Shown here piece by piece: positions 8,248 to 16,847 of a DNA stretch of 42,049 nt (positions are counted from its first letter, which is position 1; each line of letters starts with the position of its first letter). Source of the DNA: CBIHNH01 sp966211425 (GTDB lineage: Bacteria; Patescibacteriota; Saccharimonadia; Saccharimonadales; Saccharimonadaceae); the NCBI GenBank assembly GCA_966211425.1, contig CBIHNH010000003.1:1-42049 (forward strand), read 5' to 3'. The position numbers were made by a program, and so were the translations under genes. The notes beneath the pieces are model-generated. The model had not been told where the DNA came from. It made no database searches and worked only from the letters and a program-made list of their open reading frames with translations.

Positions 8248-9828
8248 TTAGCCAAGCCGCGCTGCCTTAATCAGCCCAACAAACAGCGGGTGGGCCCGGG
8301 TTGGGCGGGAGCGAAACTCAGGGTGAGCCTGAGTTGCCACAAAGTAGCGGTGACCCACCGCTTCGACAAACTCAACCAGTTTTCCGTCCGGTGAAGCACC
8401 GGAGATACTGAGTCCACCTTTTTCGATGGCGCTCTTGAACGCTTGGTTAACCTCGTATCGATGGCGATGGCGCTCGATTACCTTCGTCGTGCCGTACGCC
8501 TCGGCCACGGTTGAACCGTTCATCAGTTTCGCTGGATAATCACCGAGCCTGAGCGTGCCACCAGTCGACTCTTTGCCCTGCTGCCCTTCCATGATGTAAA
8601 CAACATCATGATTTGTGCCCGTATCAAACTCCGTGCTGTTCGCGCCCTTCAGACCTGCACGACGGGCAGCCGCGATGACCGCGACCTGCAAGCCGAGACA
8701 GATACCGAGATATGGTGTTCCGAGCTCGAGCGCATAGGTTGCAGCAGCCACCTTGCCCTCGATACCCCGCTCCCCAAAGCCGCCCGGTACCAATAATCCG
8801 TCAACGGCCGCAAAGTCGGTATCTTTCGCCGTTTCAGCATTGATCCATATGATATCGAGGTCGACCTCTTCCTGCCAGGTAGCTGCCTTGAGCGCCTCGA
8901 GTACCGATATATAGGTGTCTTCATTATCTAAGTATTTCGCGACTATACCGATGCGAACTGTTTTCGTTTTTGTAGAATGTTGTTTTTTTATCAACCTATT
9001 CCACTCGGAAAGATCTGGCGTCTTCACGCTGCCGGAAAATGTATCGAGTCGCGCCATCAAGCCGCTGCCGGCGATGATTTCCGGAATACGAAAAACGCTA
9101 TCGACGTTCGGCATCATCAGAACCGAGTCCTCCTGTACACCGCCAAAGAGCGCTATCTTACGGGCAATTGACTCCGGCGCTGGCTGGTCAGTACGCACGA
9201 TGACCGCATCCGGCACGATACCGAAACCACGCAGGTCGTTGAGCGCGTTCTGCGCTGGTTTGCTCTTGAACTCTTTGCTGGTGCCGATAAATGGCACATA
9301 CACAACGTGAACGTAGAGACAGTTCGTGCGGCCGACACGCAGCGCAAACTCACGGATAGCCTCAATGAAACTAAGGCCTTCGTAGTCACCAACCGTACCG
9401 CCGATCTCGACGATATGGATGTCAGAGCCAGCTCCGGCTTCTTCGATCGCCGCCTGGATCGACTGCGTAAGATGCGGCACGAGCTGCACGGTTTTGCCAC
9501 CGAACTTCCCCGCCCGTTCGTCTTCGATTAGCTGGCGAAGCAACTTGCCCGACAGCGTCGCGTTCTTTTGGGTCAGCTCGATATCCAGAAACCGCTCGTA
9601 GTGCCCGAGGTCGAGATCAGTTTCGGCACCATCCTTCGTCACAAAACATTCACCGTGCTCGGCCGGGTTGAGCAGGCCTGCATCAACGTTGAGGTATGGG
9701 TCACACTTCTGGATCGAAACCTTGAGGCCTTGGGACTTTAACACAGCGCCGATACTGGCCGCAGTGATGCCTTTTCCGACTCCAGAGAGTACGCCGCCGG
9801 TTACGAATATGTATTTTGTTTTATTCAT
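8248..9828 (-). CDS. pyrG: CTP synthase
   Basis: Makes CTP from UTP, ATP and glutamine. The 526-residue protein has the amidoligase domain with the P-loop FVTGGVLSGVGKG at the N-terminus, DPYLNVDAG and DLGHYERFLD, then the class I glutamine amidotransferase domain with nucleophile motif GICLGLQ and the C-terminal QAHPEFRSRP triad segment. Start ATG 9828 has a strong Shine-Dalgarno sequence (CAGGAGGAGT). An upstream in-frame extension would run through the leader hairpin and is rejected. The leader carries a terminator-like hairpin (see 9851-9876), so expression is probably attenuated. The promoter box TACAAT is at 9929-9934. Confidence 0.97.
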   Translation of the reverse strand: MNKTKYIFVTGGVLSGVGKGITAASIGAVLKSQGLKVSIQKCDPYLNVDAGLLNPAEHGECFVTKDGAETDLDLGHYERFLDIELTQKNATLSGKLLRQLIEDERAGKFGGKTVQLVPHLTQSIQAAIEEAGAGSDIHIVEIGGTVGDYEGLSFIEAIREFALRVGRTNCLYVHVVYVPFIGTSKEFKSKPAQNALNDLRGFGIVPDAVIVRTDQPAPESIARKIALFGGVQEDSVLMMPNVDSVFRIPEIIAGSGLMARLDTFSGSVKTPDLSEWNRLIKKQHSTKTKTVRIGIVAKYLDNEDTYISVLEALKAATWQEEVDLDIIWINAETAKDTDFAAVDGLLVPGGFGERGIEGKVAAATYALELGTPYLGICLGLQVAVIAAARRAGLKGANSTEFDTGTNHDVVYIMEGQQGKESTGGTLRLGDYPAKLMNGSTVAEAYGTTKVIERHRHRYEVNQAFKSAIEKGGLSISGASPDGKLVEFVEAVGHRYFVATQAHPEFRSRPTRAHPLFVGLIKAARLG

Positions 9829-9850
9829 ACACTCCTCCTGTTTAACAAAG

Positions 9851-9876
9851 AAAAACCGCCCTGCATTTGGGGGCGG
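9851..9876 (-). promoter_or_regulatory. Attenuator-like terminator in the pyrG leader
   Basis: On the minus strand the arms CCGCCC (9876-9871) and GGGCGG (9861-9856) pair around a 9-nt loop and are followed directly by five T (9855-9851). This is a classic intrinsic terminator, but it lies between the pyrG promoter and its Shine-Dalgarno sequence. Premature termination controlled by nucleotide supply is known for pyrG in Firmicutes; a similar role here is inferred. An overlapping alternative pairing (GGCAGCGCC) just upstream could act as an antiterminator. Confidence 0.65.
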
Positions 9877-9928
9877 CGCTGCCATCTGTCCTTCAAAATA
9901 AAAAACACATGACTTCTCATGTACGTAT

Positions 9929-9934
9929 ATTGTA
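9929..9934 (-). promoter_or_regulatory. pyrG -10 box
   Basis: TACAAT on the minus strand, giving a transcript start near 9922 and a leader of about 94 nt. The -35 region is weak. A small hairpin (ACATGA/TCATGT, loop GAAG) lies at the predicted 5' end of the RNA. Confidence 0.5.
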
Positions 9935-9947
9935 GCAGAAAATATTT

Positions 9948-9965
9948 TGGCGGAAGAGGCGGGAT
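9948..9965 (-). repeat. Detached copy of the tRNA-Ser(GGA) 3' end
   Basis: These 18 bp are identical to 10132-10149, the last 18 nt of tRNA-Ser(GGA) including the encoded CCA. The copy starts exactly at the CCA terminus and identity stops after 18 nt. The 166 bp between the copies holds no ORF. It contains several hairpins: 10043-10075 (GAACCC and CTTTTGC arms), the tRNA terminator at 10103-10125, and a TCCGCCACG/CGTGGCGGA pair (10093-10101 with 10130-10138). The arrangement resembles the direct repeats left by site-specific insertion at a tRNA 3' end. Confidence 0.75.
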
Positions 9966-10102
9966 ATCAGTCGCTCCGCTCCTTCTTCCGTTCGCTCGTT
10001 TTATCGAAAGTAAACTTTCATAAAACTTCACTTCACTGCACCGAACCCTCTTTTGCTTTGCAAAAGCTCGGGTTCTCAGAGTCATGCAATACTCCGCCAC
10101 GC

Positions 10103-10125
10103 AAAAACCGGTTTCTCAACCGGTT
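10103..10125 (-). terminator. Terminator of tRNA-Ser(GGA)
   Basis: On the minus strand two AACCGGTT arms (10125-10118 and 10113-10106) flank a 4-nt loop and are followed by a T-run (10107-10103). It lies just after the tRNA 3' end. Confidence 0.75.
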
Positions 10126-10131
10126 CTCACG

Positions 10132-10221
10132 TGGCGGAAGAGGCGGGATTCGAACCCGCGATACGGTTGCCCGCATACACGCTTTCCAAGCGTGCTCCTT
10201 CAGCCACTCGGACACTCTTCC
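10132..10221 (-). tRNA. tRNA-Ser(GGA)
   Basis: Ninety nt with a long variable arm, as expected for tRNA-Ser. The acceptor stem GGAAGAG pairs with CTCTTCC, the discriminator is G and CCA is encoded. The anticodon loop CTTGGAAAG gives anticodon GGA, reading UCC and UCU. The T arm is GCGGGTTCGAATCCCGC. Confidence 0.97.
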
Positions 10222-10348
10222 TCGTCACAGTTCACTTCAAAGTATACAGAAATTGTTAAGAAAAAATGTTGTAAAGTGACATATTTTGGTTGTGCTTGCA
10301 AGGCTATCACCTCTATACTAGAGTTAGACAAACTAAGAACAGTGAGAA

Positions 10349-11143
10349 ATGGCGAAAAATAAGACCGACCCAACAACTCTGCCCGTTATTGAACTTGCCA
10401 ATCTGACCAAGATATATGGCTACGATGACACGATGACCTATGCCCTCGACGGCATCGACCTTGTGATTGACGAGGGAGAGTTTGTCGCCATCATGGGTCC
10501 CTCGGGTTGTGGCAAAACGACGCTGCTAAATATCCTCGGCCTGCTCGACACGCCGAGCAACGGTGACTACGCGCTTGCCGGACGCCCGGTCGCCGAGATC
10601 AGTCATCGCACGCGTGCTCGTATCCGCGCTGAGCAGATCGGCTTTATCTTTCAGAGCTTCAACCTGCTCCCCCGTATGAACATCATCGACAATGTCGCAC
10701 TGCCACTGAGCTACAAGCGCGGCTTTCGCCACAAGCAACTCGGCAAAGCGAGCAAGATGTTAAAAACCTTTGAGCTACAAGAGCGCGAGTACTATATGCC
10801 CTCCCAGCTCTCTGGTGGACAGCTCCAGCGTGTCGCTATCGCCCGCGCGCTCGTCAACCAACCGAGCATCATCTTGGCCGACGAGCCGACCGGCAACCTT
10901 GACAGCAAGAGTAGCGAGCTCATCATGAACGAACTTCGCGACATCCATAAGGCCGGCAACACCATCATCATGGTGACTCATAACCCCGATCTCACGACGT
11001 ACGCAACCCGCATCCTTCATATGAAAGACGGCAAGATTGCCCGAGACACTAAAAAAGACGTGAAAAAAGGCCGCGCCAAACGCAACAAAAAACGCAGCCT
11101 CGGCTCCCATATAAAGAAAATGATTCGTGAGGAACAAAACTGA
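10349..11143 (+). CDS. ABC transporter ATP-binding protein, MacB/LolD type
   Basis: Cytoplasmic ATPase of a MacB-like (type VII ABC) transporter. The 264-residue protein has Walker A GPSGCGKTT, Q-loop FIFQSFNLLPRM, signature LSGGQLQRVAIARAL, Walker B ILADEPTGNLD and the H-loop VTHNPD. The C-terminus carries an unusual 35-residue Lys/Arg-rich tail (KKDVKKGRAKRNKKR) that may contact membrane or nucleic acid. A promoter TTGTGC-N18-TATACT ends at 10319. The stop overlaps the permease start by 1 nt (TGATG), so the two are co-translated. In other bacteria such pairs export peptides or lipoproteins or act in envelope stress responses. Confidence 0.93.
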   Translation: MAKNKTDPTTLPVIELANLTKIYGYDDTMTYALDGIDLVIDEGEFVAIMGPSGCGKTTLLNILGLLDTPSNGDYALAGRPVAEISHRTRARIRAEQIGFIFQSFNLLPRMNIIDNVALPLSYKRGFRHKQLGKASKMLKTFELQEREYYMPSQLSGGQLQRVAIARALVNQPSIILADEPTGNLDSKSSELIMNELRDIHKAGNTIIMVTHNPDLTTYATRILHMKDGKIARDTKKDVKKGRAKRNKKRSLGSHIKKMIREEQN

Positions 11144-12357
11144 TGAGCCGCGACCAATTCCGTATCGCCCTGCAAAACCTACGCGCCAACCGAGCACGTA
11201 CATTTCTGACGGTTCTCGGTATCGTTATCGGTGTCGCCTCGATTACGCTGGTGCTCGCTCTCGGCGAAGGCATCCGCAACTCTGTAGGCAAACAAGTAGA
11301 GCACCTCGATGAAAATATCATCATCGTCAAACCAGGACGGAGCGATGTCACGACCCTAAGCTCTTACAACCCCTACAACACCTCTATGACAACTTCGTTG
11401 ACCGAACGCGACTACGGCTCGGTCAGTGAAACGAACAACGTCAAGATGACCGCTCCACTCATGCTGCTCAGCGGTAGTATCAAAAATGTCGGCTCTAGTT
11501 CTGCCGATGCACCTATCGTCGCCACCAGCGAGTCGCTCGTTCCAATCCTCGATCTCAAAGTCCACTCTGGCCAATTTATCGACGAGATTACCGCTCGCGA
11601 AACAGTCGTACTCGGCCAAAACCTGGCAATCAAACTGTTCGGTACCGATGAGGCCATGGGGCAGTCAGTCCTCGTTAAAGGTCGGCAGCATACCGTCATC
11701 GGAGTCGTCAAAAACCTCAACACGCCCGTTAACCTCACCGGCATAGACCTTGATAACGCCGCGTACGTCAGCCTCGATGACGGCAAGAGCTTTAACCAAG
11801 GTATTGCTCAGATTCAACAGCTGCTGGTTCAGGTAGACGACACATCAAAACTTCAGCCGACCGCGAGCAACATCGATGAAACGCTCCTCAAAAACCACCA
11901 AGACGAGCGAGACTTCTCCGTGCTGGCTGGCCAGGATATTGCCGACCACTCGAACCGATTCTTTGGTGTTATCATCGCCCTAACTGCTATAGTCTCGGTA
12001 ATCACGCTCATCGTCAGCGGCATCGGGGTCATGAATATCATGCTCGTCGGCGTTACTGAGCGCACCCGTGAGATCGGCATCCGTAAAGCTCTCGGCGCTA
12101 CCGATCGGCACATCATGGGACAATACCTGATCGAATCCCTGCTCATCTGTATCACCGGCGGCATCGTTGGCATTCTACTCGCCTACCTCGTTGCCTTCGT
12201 CATCAGCTCACAGCTCTCGTTCCATCCGAGTCTGAGTTACGAAATCGTTGGCACCGGCTTTAGCCTCGCTCTCGTCGTTGGTATCGTGTTTGGCCTTTAC
12301 CCTGCCCTGAAGGCAGCCAACAAAGACCCGATCGACGCCTTACGACAGTATCAATAA
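11143..12357 (+). CDS. ABC transporter permease, MacB family
   Basis: The 404-residue permease partner of the preceding ATPase. It has the MacB layout: an N-terminal helix (FLTVLGIVIGVASITLVLAL), a periplasmic-type domain of about 220 residues (MacB_PCD), then three C-terminal helices of the FtsX domain, including VSGIGVMNIMLVGVTERTRE and IGIRKALGATDRHIMGQYL. It ends in the usual PxDALRQYQ. No TolC-type partner is expected in a monoderm-like CPR cell, so it probably works alone with its ATPase, for example in peptide or lipoprotein export. Substrate unknown. Confidence 0.93.
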   Translation: MSRDQFRIALQNLRANRARTFLTVLGIVIGVASITLVLALGEGIRNSVGKQVEHLDENIIIVKPGRSDVTTLSSYNPYNTSMTTSLTERDYGSVSETNNVKMTAPLMLLSGSIKNVGSSSADAPIVATSESLVPILDLKVHSGQFIDEITARETVVLGQNLAIKLFGTDEAMGQSVLVKGRQHTVIGVVKNLNTPVNLTGIDLDNAAYVSLDDGKSFNQGIAQIQQLLVQVDDTSKLQPTASNIDETLLKNHQDERDFSVLAGQDIADHSNRFFGVIIALTAIVSVITLIVSGIGVMNIMLVGVTERTREIGIRKALGATDRHIMGQYLIESLLICITGGIVGILLAYLVAFVISSQLSFHPSLSYEIVGTGFSLALVVGIVFGLYPALKAANKDPIDALRQYQ

Positions 12358-12390
12358 ACAATAGCTGCTATTAGAGAAACACGAACTGGG

Positions 12391-13488
12391 TTATTCTGCG
12401 TGCTCAGTTTTTGTGACCGGTATATTCTGTAGCTCACATATCTCGACGAGCTGCTCTAGACCCCGCAGGTGTAGACCAAGCGCTTCATGCTCTACCGCAG
12501 CATGATCAGCTCTGCTCAGGTACTGCATCGCAGATGAGTAGAGCGCTCGTTGATAGCCCTGATCTGATTCCAAGCCTGCGCGCTCAGAATATTCCTGAAA
12601 ATACTGCTGTATCCGCGGCAACCCAAGCTCATAGGGTTTACGTACAGGCACCTCTAGGGTGAAGGAGTTTTCACCGTGAGCAGTTAACGTATGCTCGTGA
12701 CGCACGATGGCATTCCAGCCTGACAGTGACCACAAGACCCGTCCATGATCATACTCTAGTGGCAGATGATCGAGTCCGTTGGGATCAACCAGATACACAT
12801 TGCCAGCGTCAACGATCAAGTTATCCGCATGGAGATCGCCGTGTATAAACCCAGCTCGATCGGGACTCAGATAACGACGAGCAGTCTCATTGTCATGCAG
12901 CCTATCGATAAGCACCTTGGGGCCGGCGACATTTCTGCCGTTGAGTGTGACCTCTTCACTGGTGAGAAAATCATAGAGGTAGGGGTGCGCCTCAGCTTGC
13001 TGGAGTTTTACGTAGAACTTGTCCTTGAAAAAAGAGTTGGTGTCTTTAGGGAGTGCTATCGACTCAAAGGAGTCAAATAGCTCTTCATCCTGACTCAGGG
13101 CATCCAGGTAGGCGTCGATGACTCCCTCCGCCTCATCAGCACCTTTCATCGCTAGCTGCTCTATCGTCGGCGCACCATCAAACCACCTGAGCAGCACAAA
13201 GGCGTGATCTTCTTCGATAGCAGAGCTGACAAAATGTTTCTTTAACCGATCAGGAGCCTTTTCATACCAATGCGCTTCGTCTCTCGTTACCTTCGCGGCA
13301 TCGTACTCTATTTTTAGGCCGTACCGTTCCCTATCGGCCGTAAAGGTAAAGATCATCGACTTGGTGTTGTGTGTATCGATAACCGTGGCATCGTTGCCCG
13401 CTAGCAGCTCCTGGATCGTTCTTTTCATATCCTCACGTGAGTCAGGTCTGAGCGTGACGAAGCGATCATTGAGGCTGTTTATGTCCAT
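12391..13488 (-). CDS. APH-fold phosphotransferase (kinase-like)
   Basis: Aminoglycoside phosphotransferase/protein-kinase fold protein of 365 residues. The catalytic loop is FIHGDLHADNLIVD with the metal-binding VYLVDPNGLD (Brenner-type HGDxHxxN and DPN motifs) in the middle third. The N-lobe is plausible, with FVLLRWFDGAP as the hinge-like segment. I chose ATG 13488 because a near-perfect Shine-Dalgarno sequence (AGAGGAGGT) lies 5 nt upstream. A longer start at 13551 exists, 8 nt after a TATAAT box, and would add 21 residues. It is the last gene of the hexose-phosphate operon, so a sugar or sugar-nucleotide substrate is more likely than an antibiotic. That is inference. Confidence 0.8.
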   Translation of the reverse strand: MDINSLNDRFVTLRPDSREDMKRTIQELLAGNDATVIDTHNTKSMIFTFTADRERYGLKIEYDAAKVTRDEAHWYEKAPDRLKKHFVSSAIEEDHAFVLLRWFDGAPTIEQLAMKGADEAEGVIDAYLDALSQDEELFDSFESIALPKDTNSFFKDKFYVKLQQAEAHPYLYDFLTSEEVTLNGRNVAGPKVLIDRLHDNETARRYLSPDRAGFIHGDLHADNLIVDAGNVYLVDPNGLDHLPLEYDHGRVLWSLSGWNAIVRHEHTLTAHGENSFTLEVPVRKPYELGLPRIQQYFQEYSERAGLESDQGYQRALYSSAMQYLSRADHAAVEHEALGLHLRGLEQLVEICELQNIPVTKTEHAE

Positions 13489-13560
13489 AGCGACCTCCTC
13501 TGGACTAGGTTTAGAAAATTCTGGCTGAAAAGCCGGGTGGTGTTCGGACATATCAGCATA

Positions 13561-14346
13561 TTATACAGATACTTCATACGGTGGCGCCAGTAACTTCCTT
13601 AGGTAACGTTCTGTTTGCTGCCAACCATCGACCTCTACCGAGTCAACTCCGAGCTCCAATACCGGGTAGTCGTTTCCGCCCGGCTGCAAGCTGTCTCCAA
13701 AAAAGATTATTTCTTCTCGAGCGTACCCGGTACGGCGCATGAGTTGTTTGACGCCAAACCCTTTATCGACCCCCTGCTGCAAAATATCGATCGAAGTATT
13801 GCCGTTGATAACAACTTCGTAGTCCGGCAAGGCACGGGCGATCTGTTGACGCAGGGCCTGCCTTTTGGCGCGAGTAGGATCCCATGCGCGCTTTAGCGCC
13901 GGCGACGCCTGCTGTCCGAGCGCGGAAAAGGTGATTTGAGATCGTCTGTCCTGAATGCGCTCCCCGACGGGATTCGGTTCCCACAGCCCCGCCCCGCGAA
14001 CGGTTCGTTCGACAACTTCTTGTATGTTCTCACGCTCATCTACCGCAAGCAGATGGCTGTAAATGATGCTCCACTTCTCCTGCTGATCGTCATAGCGATG
14101 ATACACAGACCCTGAGGTGGACATGGCGTGAAAACGGCGGAGATTACGCGACGACCCATGCGGCAATCGTTCGATAACATTGCGTTTTATTTGCTGATAC
14201 GTCCCGCCCGTAATGACGCAGAAGTCATACGTATCCGTCAGCTGCCAGAGCAACTGTGCCATGGTTTCTTCGATGGGTTGTTTGGTCTCAGCCAGCGTAT
14301 CGTCAAGGTCGCAGACGATCAACCGATATTTTGGGGTCTTCGTCAC
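13561..14346 (-). CDS. HAD-superfamily hydrolase, phosphomannomutase-like
   Basis: A 261-residue HAD-IIB protein. The nucleophile motif is VCDLDDTLAE (Asp13, acid/base Asp15) and the C-terminal metal motif is FFGDSLQPGGND. The middle part (QITFSALGQQ, then NGNTSIDILQQGVDKGFG) resembles the cap and core of eukaryotic-type phosphomannomutase (PMM/Sec53), where a similar stretch binds the phosphosugar. It overlaps the cupin gene by 4 nt (ATGA) in an operon with a PGI/PMI isomerase, which supports conversion of mannose-6-phosphate to mannose-1-phosphate. A plain Cof-type phosphatase remains possible. Confidence 0.75.
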   Translation of the reverse strand: MTKTPKYRLIVCDLDDTLAETKQPIEETMAQLLWQLTDTYDFCVITGGTYQQIKRNVIERLPHGSSRNLRRFHAMSTSGSVYHRYDDQQEKWSIIYSHLLAVDERENIQEVVERTVRGAGLWEPNPVGERIQDRRSQITFSALGQQASPALKRAWDPTRAKRQALRQQIARALPDYEVVINGNTSIDILQQGVDKGFGVKQLMRRTGYAREEIIFFGDSLQPGGNDYPVLELGVDSVEVDGWQQTERYLRKLLAPPYEVSV

Positions 14347-15110
14347 CGAACGTCTCTCCTGTAGTCATCCGCTAAACGGATGATGTCTTTTTCCGTAGAA
14401 GGTCTACGTGGATCGGTATGTTGCCATATTTCGGCCACCAGCGTGTAGGTGCTTTTGTCGGCCGAGCAGAGGCGGTGTCGCTCACCCTGGAGAAACTGCA
14501 CGATCGTTCCGGCTGGCGCGTGCAGCTTGTTGCCCTGAGTATCAGTATCGCTCAGGTAGTACGTACCCTCAGTCAAAAAACGCCACCGCTCCGCGCGACG
14601 ATGGTGGAACTGCCAGCTCAGCCGCTCCCCGGGCGAGACCAGGAGAAACTTCGGGCTCAGAGAGACATCACTATGACCTAGTTTTGCGTCCTCGAGTGAA
14701 AGACCAGGGAAAAACTCGTGGATAAACCGCTCCACGTCACTATTTGCCATACGAAAATACGCGCCCCAAGGTTTGTGCTTGTCCGCATCAACGATTTCGT
14801 AGCCAAGCTCCTCGATCATGTCCTCGAGCCACTGGACGGCCACCTCTTTGGGTGTACTCTTGACCAGACGCGGGAAAAACCGCGCCATAAGCGTATCGAG
14901 ACGGCGATATACCTGTCGAAGAACCTTTCCGGATGACCGTGAGGATGCCTCGACATTTAGCAGGTCGTTCTTGGACGAGGTGCGCCTGCGCAAATACTGC
15001 CGCAACCTCCATACCAGCAGTCTGAGCGAGGTCGTTTGTCCGATAACGAGTTGTTCAAGTTTTTCGGCGCTAAATGTGGTGTCTGCGTGTTTCTTTTTTG
15101 GGGCCGGCAT
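14343..15110 (-). CDS. Cupin protein, type II mannose-6-phosphate isomerase-like
   Basis: A 255-residue protein. The C-terminal half is a cupin with the type II PMI pattern: KPWGAYFRM, SPGERLSWQFHHRRAERWRF (metal-ligand region Q.HH.R.E.W), then GTYYLSDTD, PAGTIVQFLQGERHRL and a final EIWQH. The first 110-120 residues are basic and helical with no recognised domain. It overlaps the isomerase gene by 1 nt (TAATG) and the HAD gene by 4 nt, so the three are translated together. Probable role: mannose-6-phosphate isomerase or a related sugar-phosphate or nucleotide-sugar reaction. The N-terminal part is unexplained. Confidence 0.75.
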   Translation of the reverse strand: MPAPKKKHADTTFSAEKLEQLVIGQTTSLRLLVWRLRQYLRRRTSSKNDLLNVEASSRSSGKVLRQVYRRLDTLMARFFPRLVKSTPKEVAVQWLEDMIEELGYEIVDADKHKPWGAYFRMANSDVERFIHEFFPGLSLEDAKLGHSDVSLSPKFLLVSPGERLSWQFHHRRAERWRFLTEGTYYLSDTDTQGNKLHAPAGTIVQFLQGERHRLCSADKSTYTLVAEIWQHTDPRRPSTEKDIIRLADDYRRDVR

Positions 15111-16150
15111 TAACCCATTTCCAATTTCAGTTTTTCTACAAGCTCTACTTTCATAGGATCGACTCCGTTCAGGATGCCGAGGTACGCACTCGTGAAGTCA
15201 GCAAACACGGCGCCCCACAGCATCTGCTGGAGCCGAGTGTCGCCCTTCAGGTCTATGGATCTAGCTGCCGGGCGCTTTCCGCTCAGTAACTTCTCCGACA
15301 GGTCAAAGCGTTTCTGTATTCTTTCGTGATCGAACGAAGACTTCAAGAGTATGATGGCGAATGGTTTTTCGACCGGGTGCGAACTCCAGCCGATAAACTC
15401 GTTGTGGTTGAACTCAGGGTATTCGTTGTGAAACGCAACGTTTTTGCTGTTTTCGTTAAAACTTATCTTCCACTTGTAGGCCAAGCTCTTTATGTGCGTC
15501 CCGGCGTAGCAGACAGGCGTCTTGCCTGCGCACCAGCCAGCAAGTTGCTTGGCCGGATTGTCCTGGTAGGGCACCTCTTTTAACCACTGCTGGCTCGCCT
15601 CGTGGAGCCACGTGCCGGTAGCTTTGAGCTCCTCGATAACATCCGACGACACTACTCCGTAGAGAGCGAGGAGACGGACAAGCGCGTTCAGGTTGATGAA
15701 CATGCCCATTCGCGGCTGATGGCCCCATTCCATCTGCACAAACGGTAACTCTAGCTCTTTGGCTCGCTCGAGTAACTTTCCGCCTTTCGTGATGACAACC
15801 ACCTGCGCCTTTGCTTCGAGCGCCTGATCCAGAGTCGATAGCGTCTCTTCCGTATTGCCGGAAAAGCTACTCACTACTACCAGCGTCTCCTGGCTTACAT
15901 AGCTCGGTAGGTCGTACCCTTTTACCACTTCATAGGGCACCGGTAGATCCAGCCAGTCCTTCAACATATCAGACGCAAGCCCAGAGCCTCCCATACCTGC
16001 TACGACAACGTGCTTAACCTGCATATCCACGGAGGGTGCATTGTTGATGGTTAGATCGAGGAGTACCTGCTCCCACTCACTCGCTATGACATCCAGGGCA
16101 GTTTCTGGGTCCCGTTGGGCTAGTATTTGTGCATTATCTAAAATATCCAT
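15110..16150 (-). CDS. Bifunctional phosphoglucose/phosphomannose isomerase
   Basis: A SIS-domain sugar-phosphate isomerase of 346 residues in the bifunctional PGI/PMI family. It has HVVVAGMGGSGLASDML (phosphate-binding SIS motif), VVSSFSGNTEETLSTL (Ser-rich loop), and the C-terminal bact-PGI_C domain with HNEYPEFNHNEFIGW carrying catalytic-type Glu and His. The family interconverts fructose-6-phosphate with glucose-6-phosphate and mannose-6-phosphate. ATG 16150 lies 6 nt after a TATCAT box (leaderless-like); a longer in-frame start has no support. It is first in the operon with the cupin, HAD and kinase genes. Confidence 0.9.
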   Translation of the reverse strand: MDILDNAQILAQRDPETALDVIASEWEQVLLDLTINNAPSVDMQVKHVVVAGMGGSGLASDMLKDWLDLPVPYEVVKGYDLPSYVSQETLVVVSSFSGNTEETLSTLDQALEAKAQVVVITKGGKLLERAKELELPFVQMEWGHQPRMGMFINLNALVRLLALYGVVSSDVIEELKATGTWLHEASQQWLKEVPYQDNPAKQLAGWCAGKTPVCYAGTHIKSLAYKWKISFNENSKNVAFHNEYPEFNHNEFIGWSSHPVEKPFAIILLKSSFDHERIQKRFDLSEKLLSGKRPAARSIDLKGDTRLQQMLWGAVFADFTSAYLGILNGVDPMKVELVEKLKLEMG

Positions 16151-16235
16151 ACACCCATGATACGTTACTTTTCGACTAACCGTTACCTGTGGTAAAGTAG
16201 GGTAAATAAGCAAGAGCATTAACTAGGGGTGGGAA

Positions 16236-16847
16236 ATGGATCCAGCAACAAACAACGTAACTGACGATCAGGAACTTGCGAAGGTTCTCGAGACAATGAA
16301 TCAGCAGGCAACTAGTTCAGCGCCGGTCATTCCGACCGACGACAACCTGCAACAACCGACCGAAGGCGCAGCGCCCCAGGACGACCAGTCTACTGTTGAC
16401 AGTCAGGCGCCAACCGACACGCCTGAGTTGTCTTCTGTTTCCGACGCCGGAGTTCCCGCTGTACCTGGCGTCGAGATTCCACCAGCTCCAGTAGAGGTTC
16501 CACCGACCTCTGACATCACCCCCGGCGACCCGACGCTCGATACGACGAACGCGACGCTCGCACCTGTCAGCACACTTGATGCTCCATCCGCATCACCAGA
16601 GCTCGAGTCCATCAAAAAGGACGCTCTCGAAGAACTCCGCCCGCTCGTTGACAAGCTCAACCTGCCAGCTGATGAAAAGTTTGACACGCTCCTGCTCATC
16701 ATCCGCTCGACCGATGACAAGTCTCTCGTCACCGCCGCCCACGAAGCCGCACGAGCGATCGAGGACGAGACAAAACGCGCCCAAGCCCTACTCGACGTCA
16801 TCAAAGAGATTGACTACTTCTCGGGTCACGGCCAGCAGCCCGCTTAG
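16236..16847 (+). CDS. Hypothetical protein with Pro/Asp/Thr-rich N-terminus
   Basis: Unrecognised 203-residue acidic protein. Residues 1-125 are low complexity (Pro, Asp, Thr, Ser, Gln) and look disordered. Residues about 126-203 form a predicted helical domain beginning ELESIKKDALEELRPLVDKL. There is no signal peptide or membrane helix. Start ATG 16236 has a purine-rich site (AGGGGTGGGA). The stop overlaps the convergent Nudix gene by 4 bp. Its composition suggests a linker-like adaptor, but no function can be given. Confidence 0.75.
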   Translation: MDPATNNVTDDQELAKVLETMNQQATSSAPVIPTDDNLQQPTEGAAPQDDQSTVDSQAPTDTPELSSVSDAGVPAVPGVEIPPAPVEVPPTSDITPGDPTLDTTNATLAPVSTLDAPSASPELESIKKDALEELRPLVDKLNLPADEKFDTLLLIIRSTDDKSLVTAAHEAARAIEDETKRAQALLDVIKEIDYFSGHGQQPA

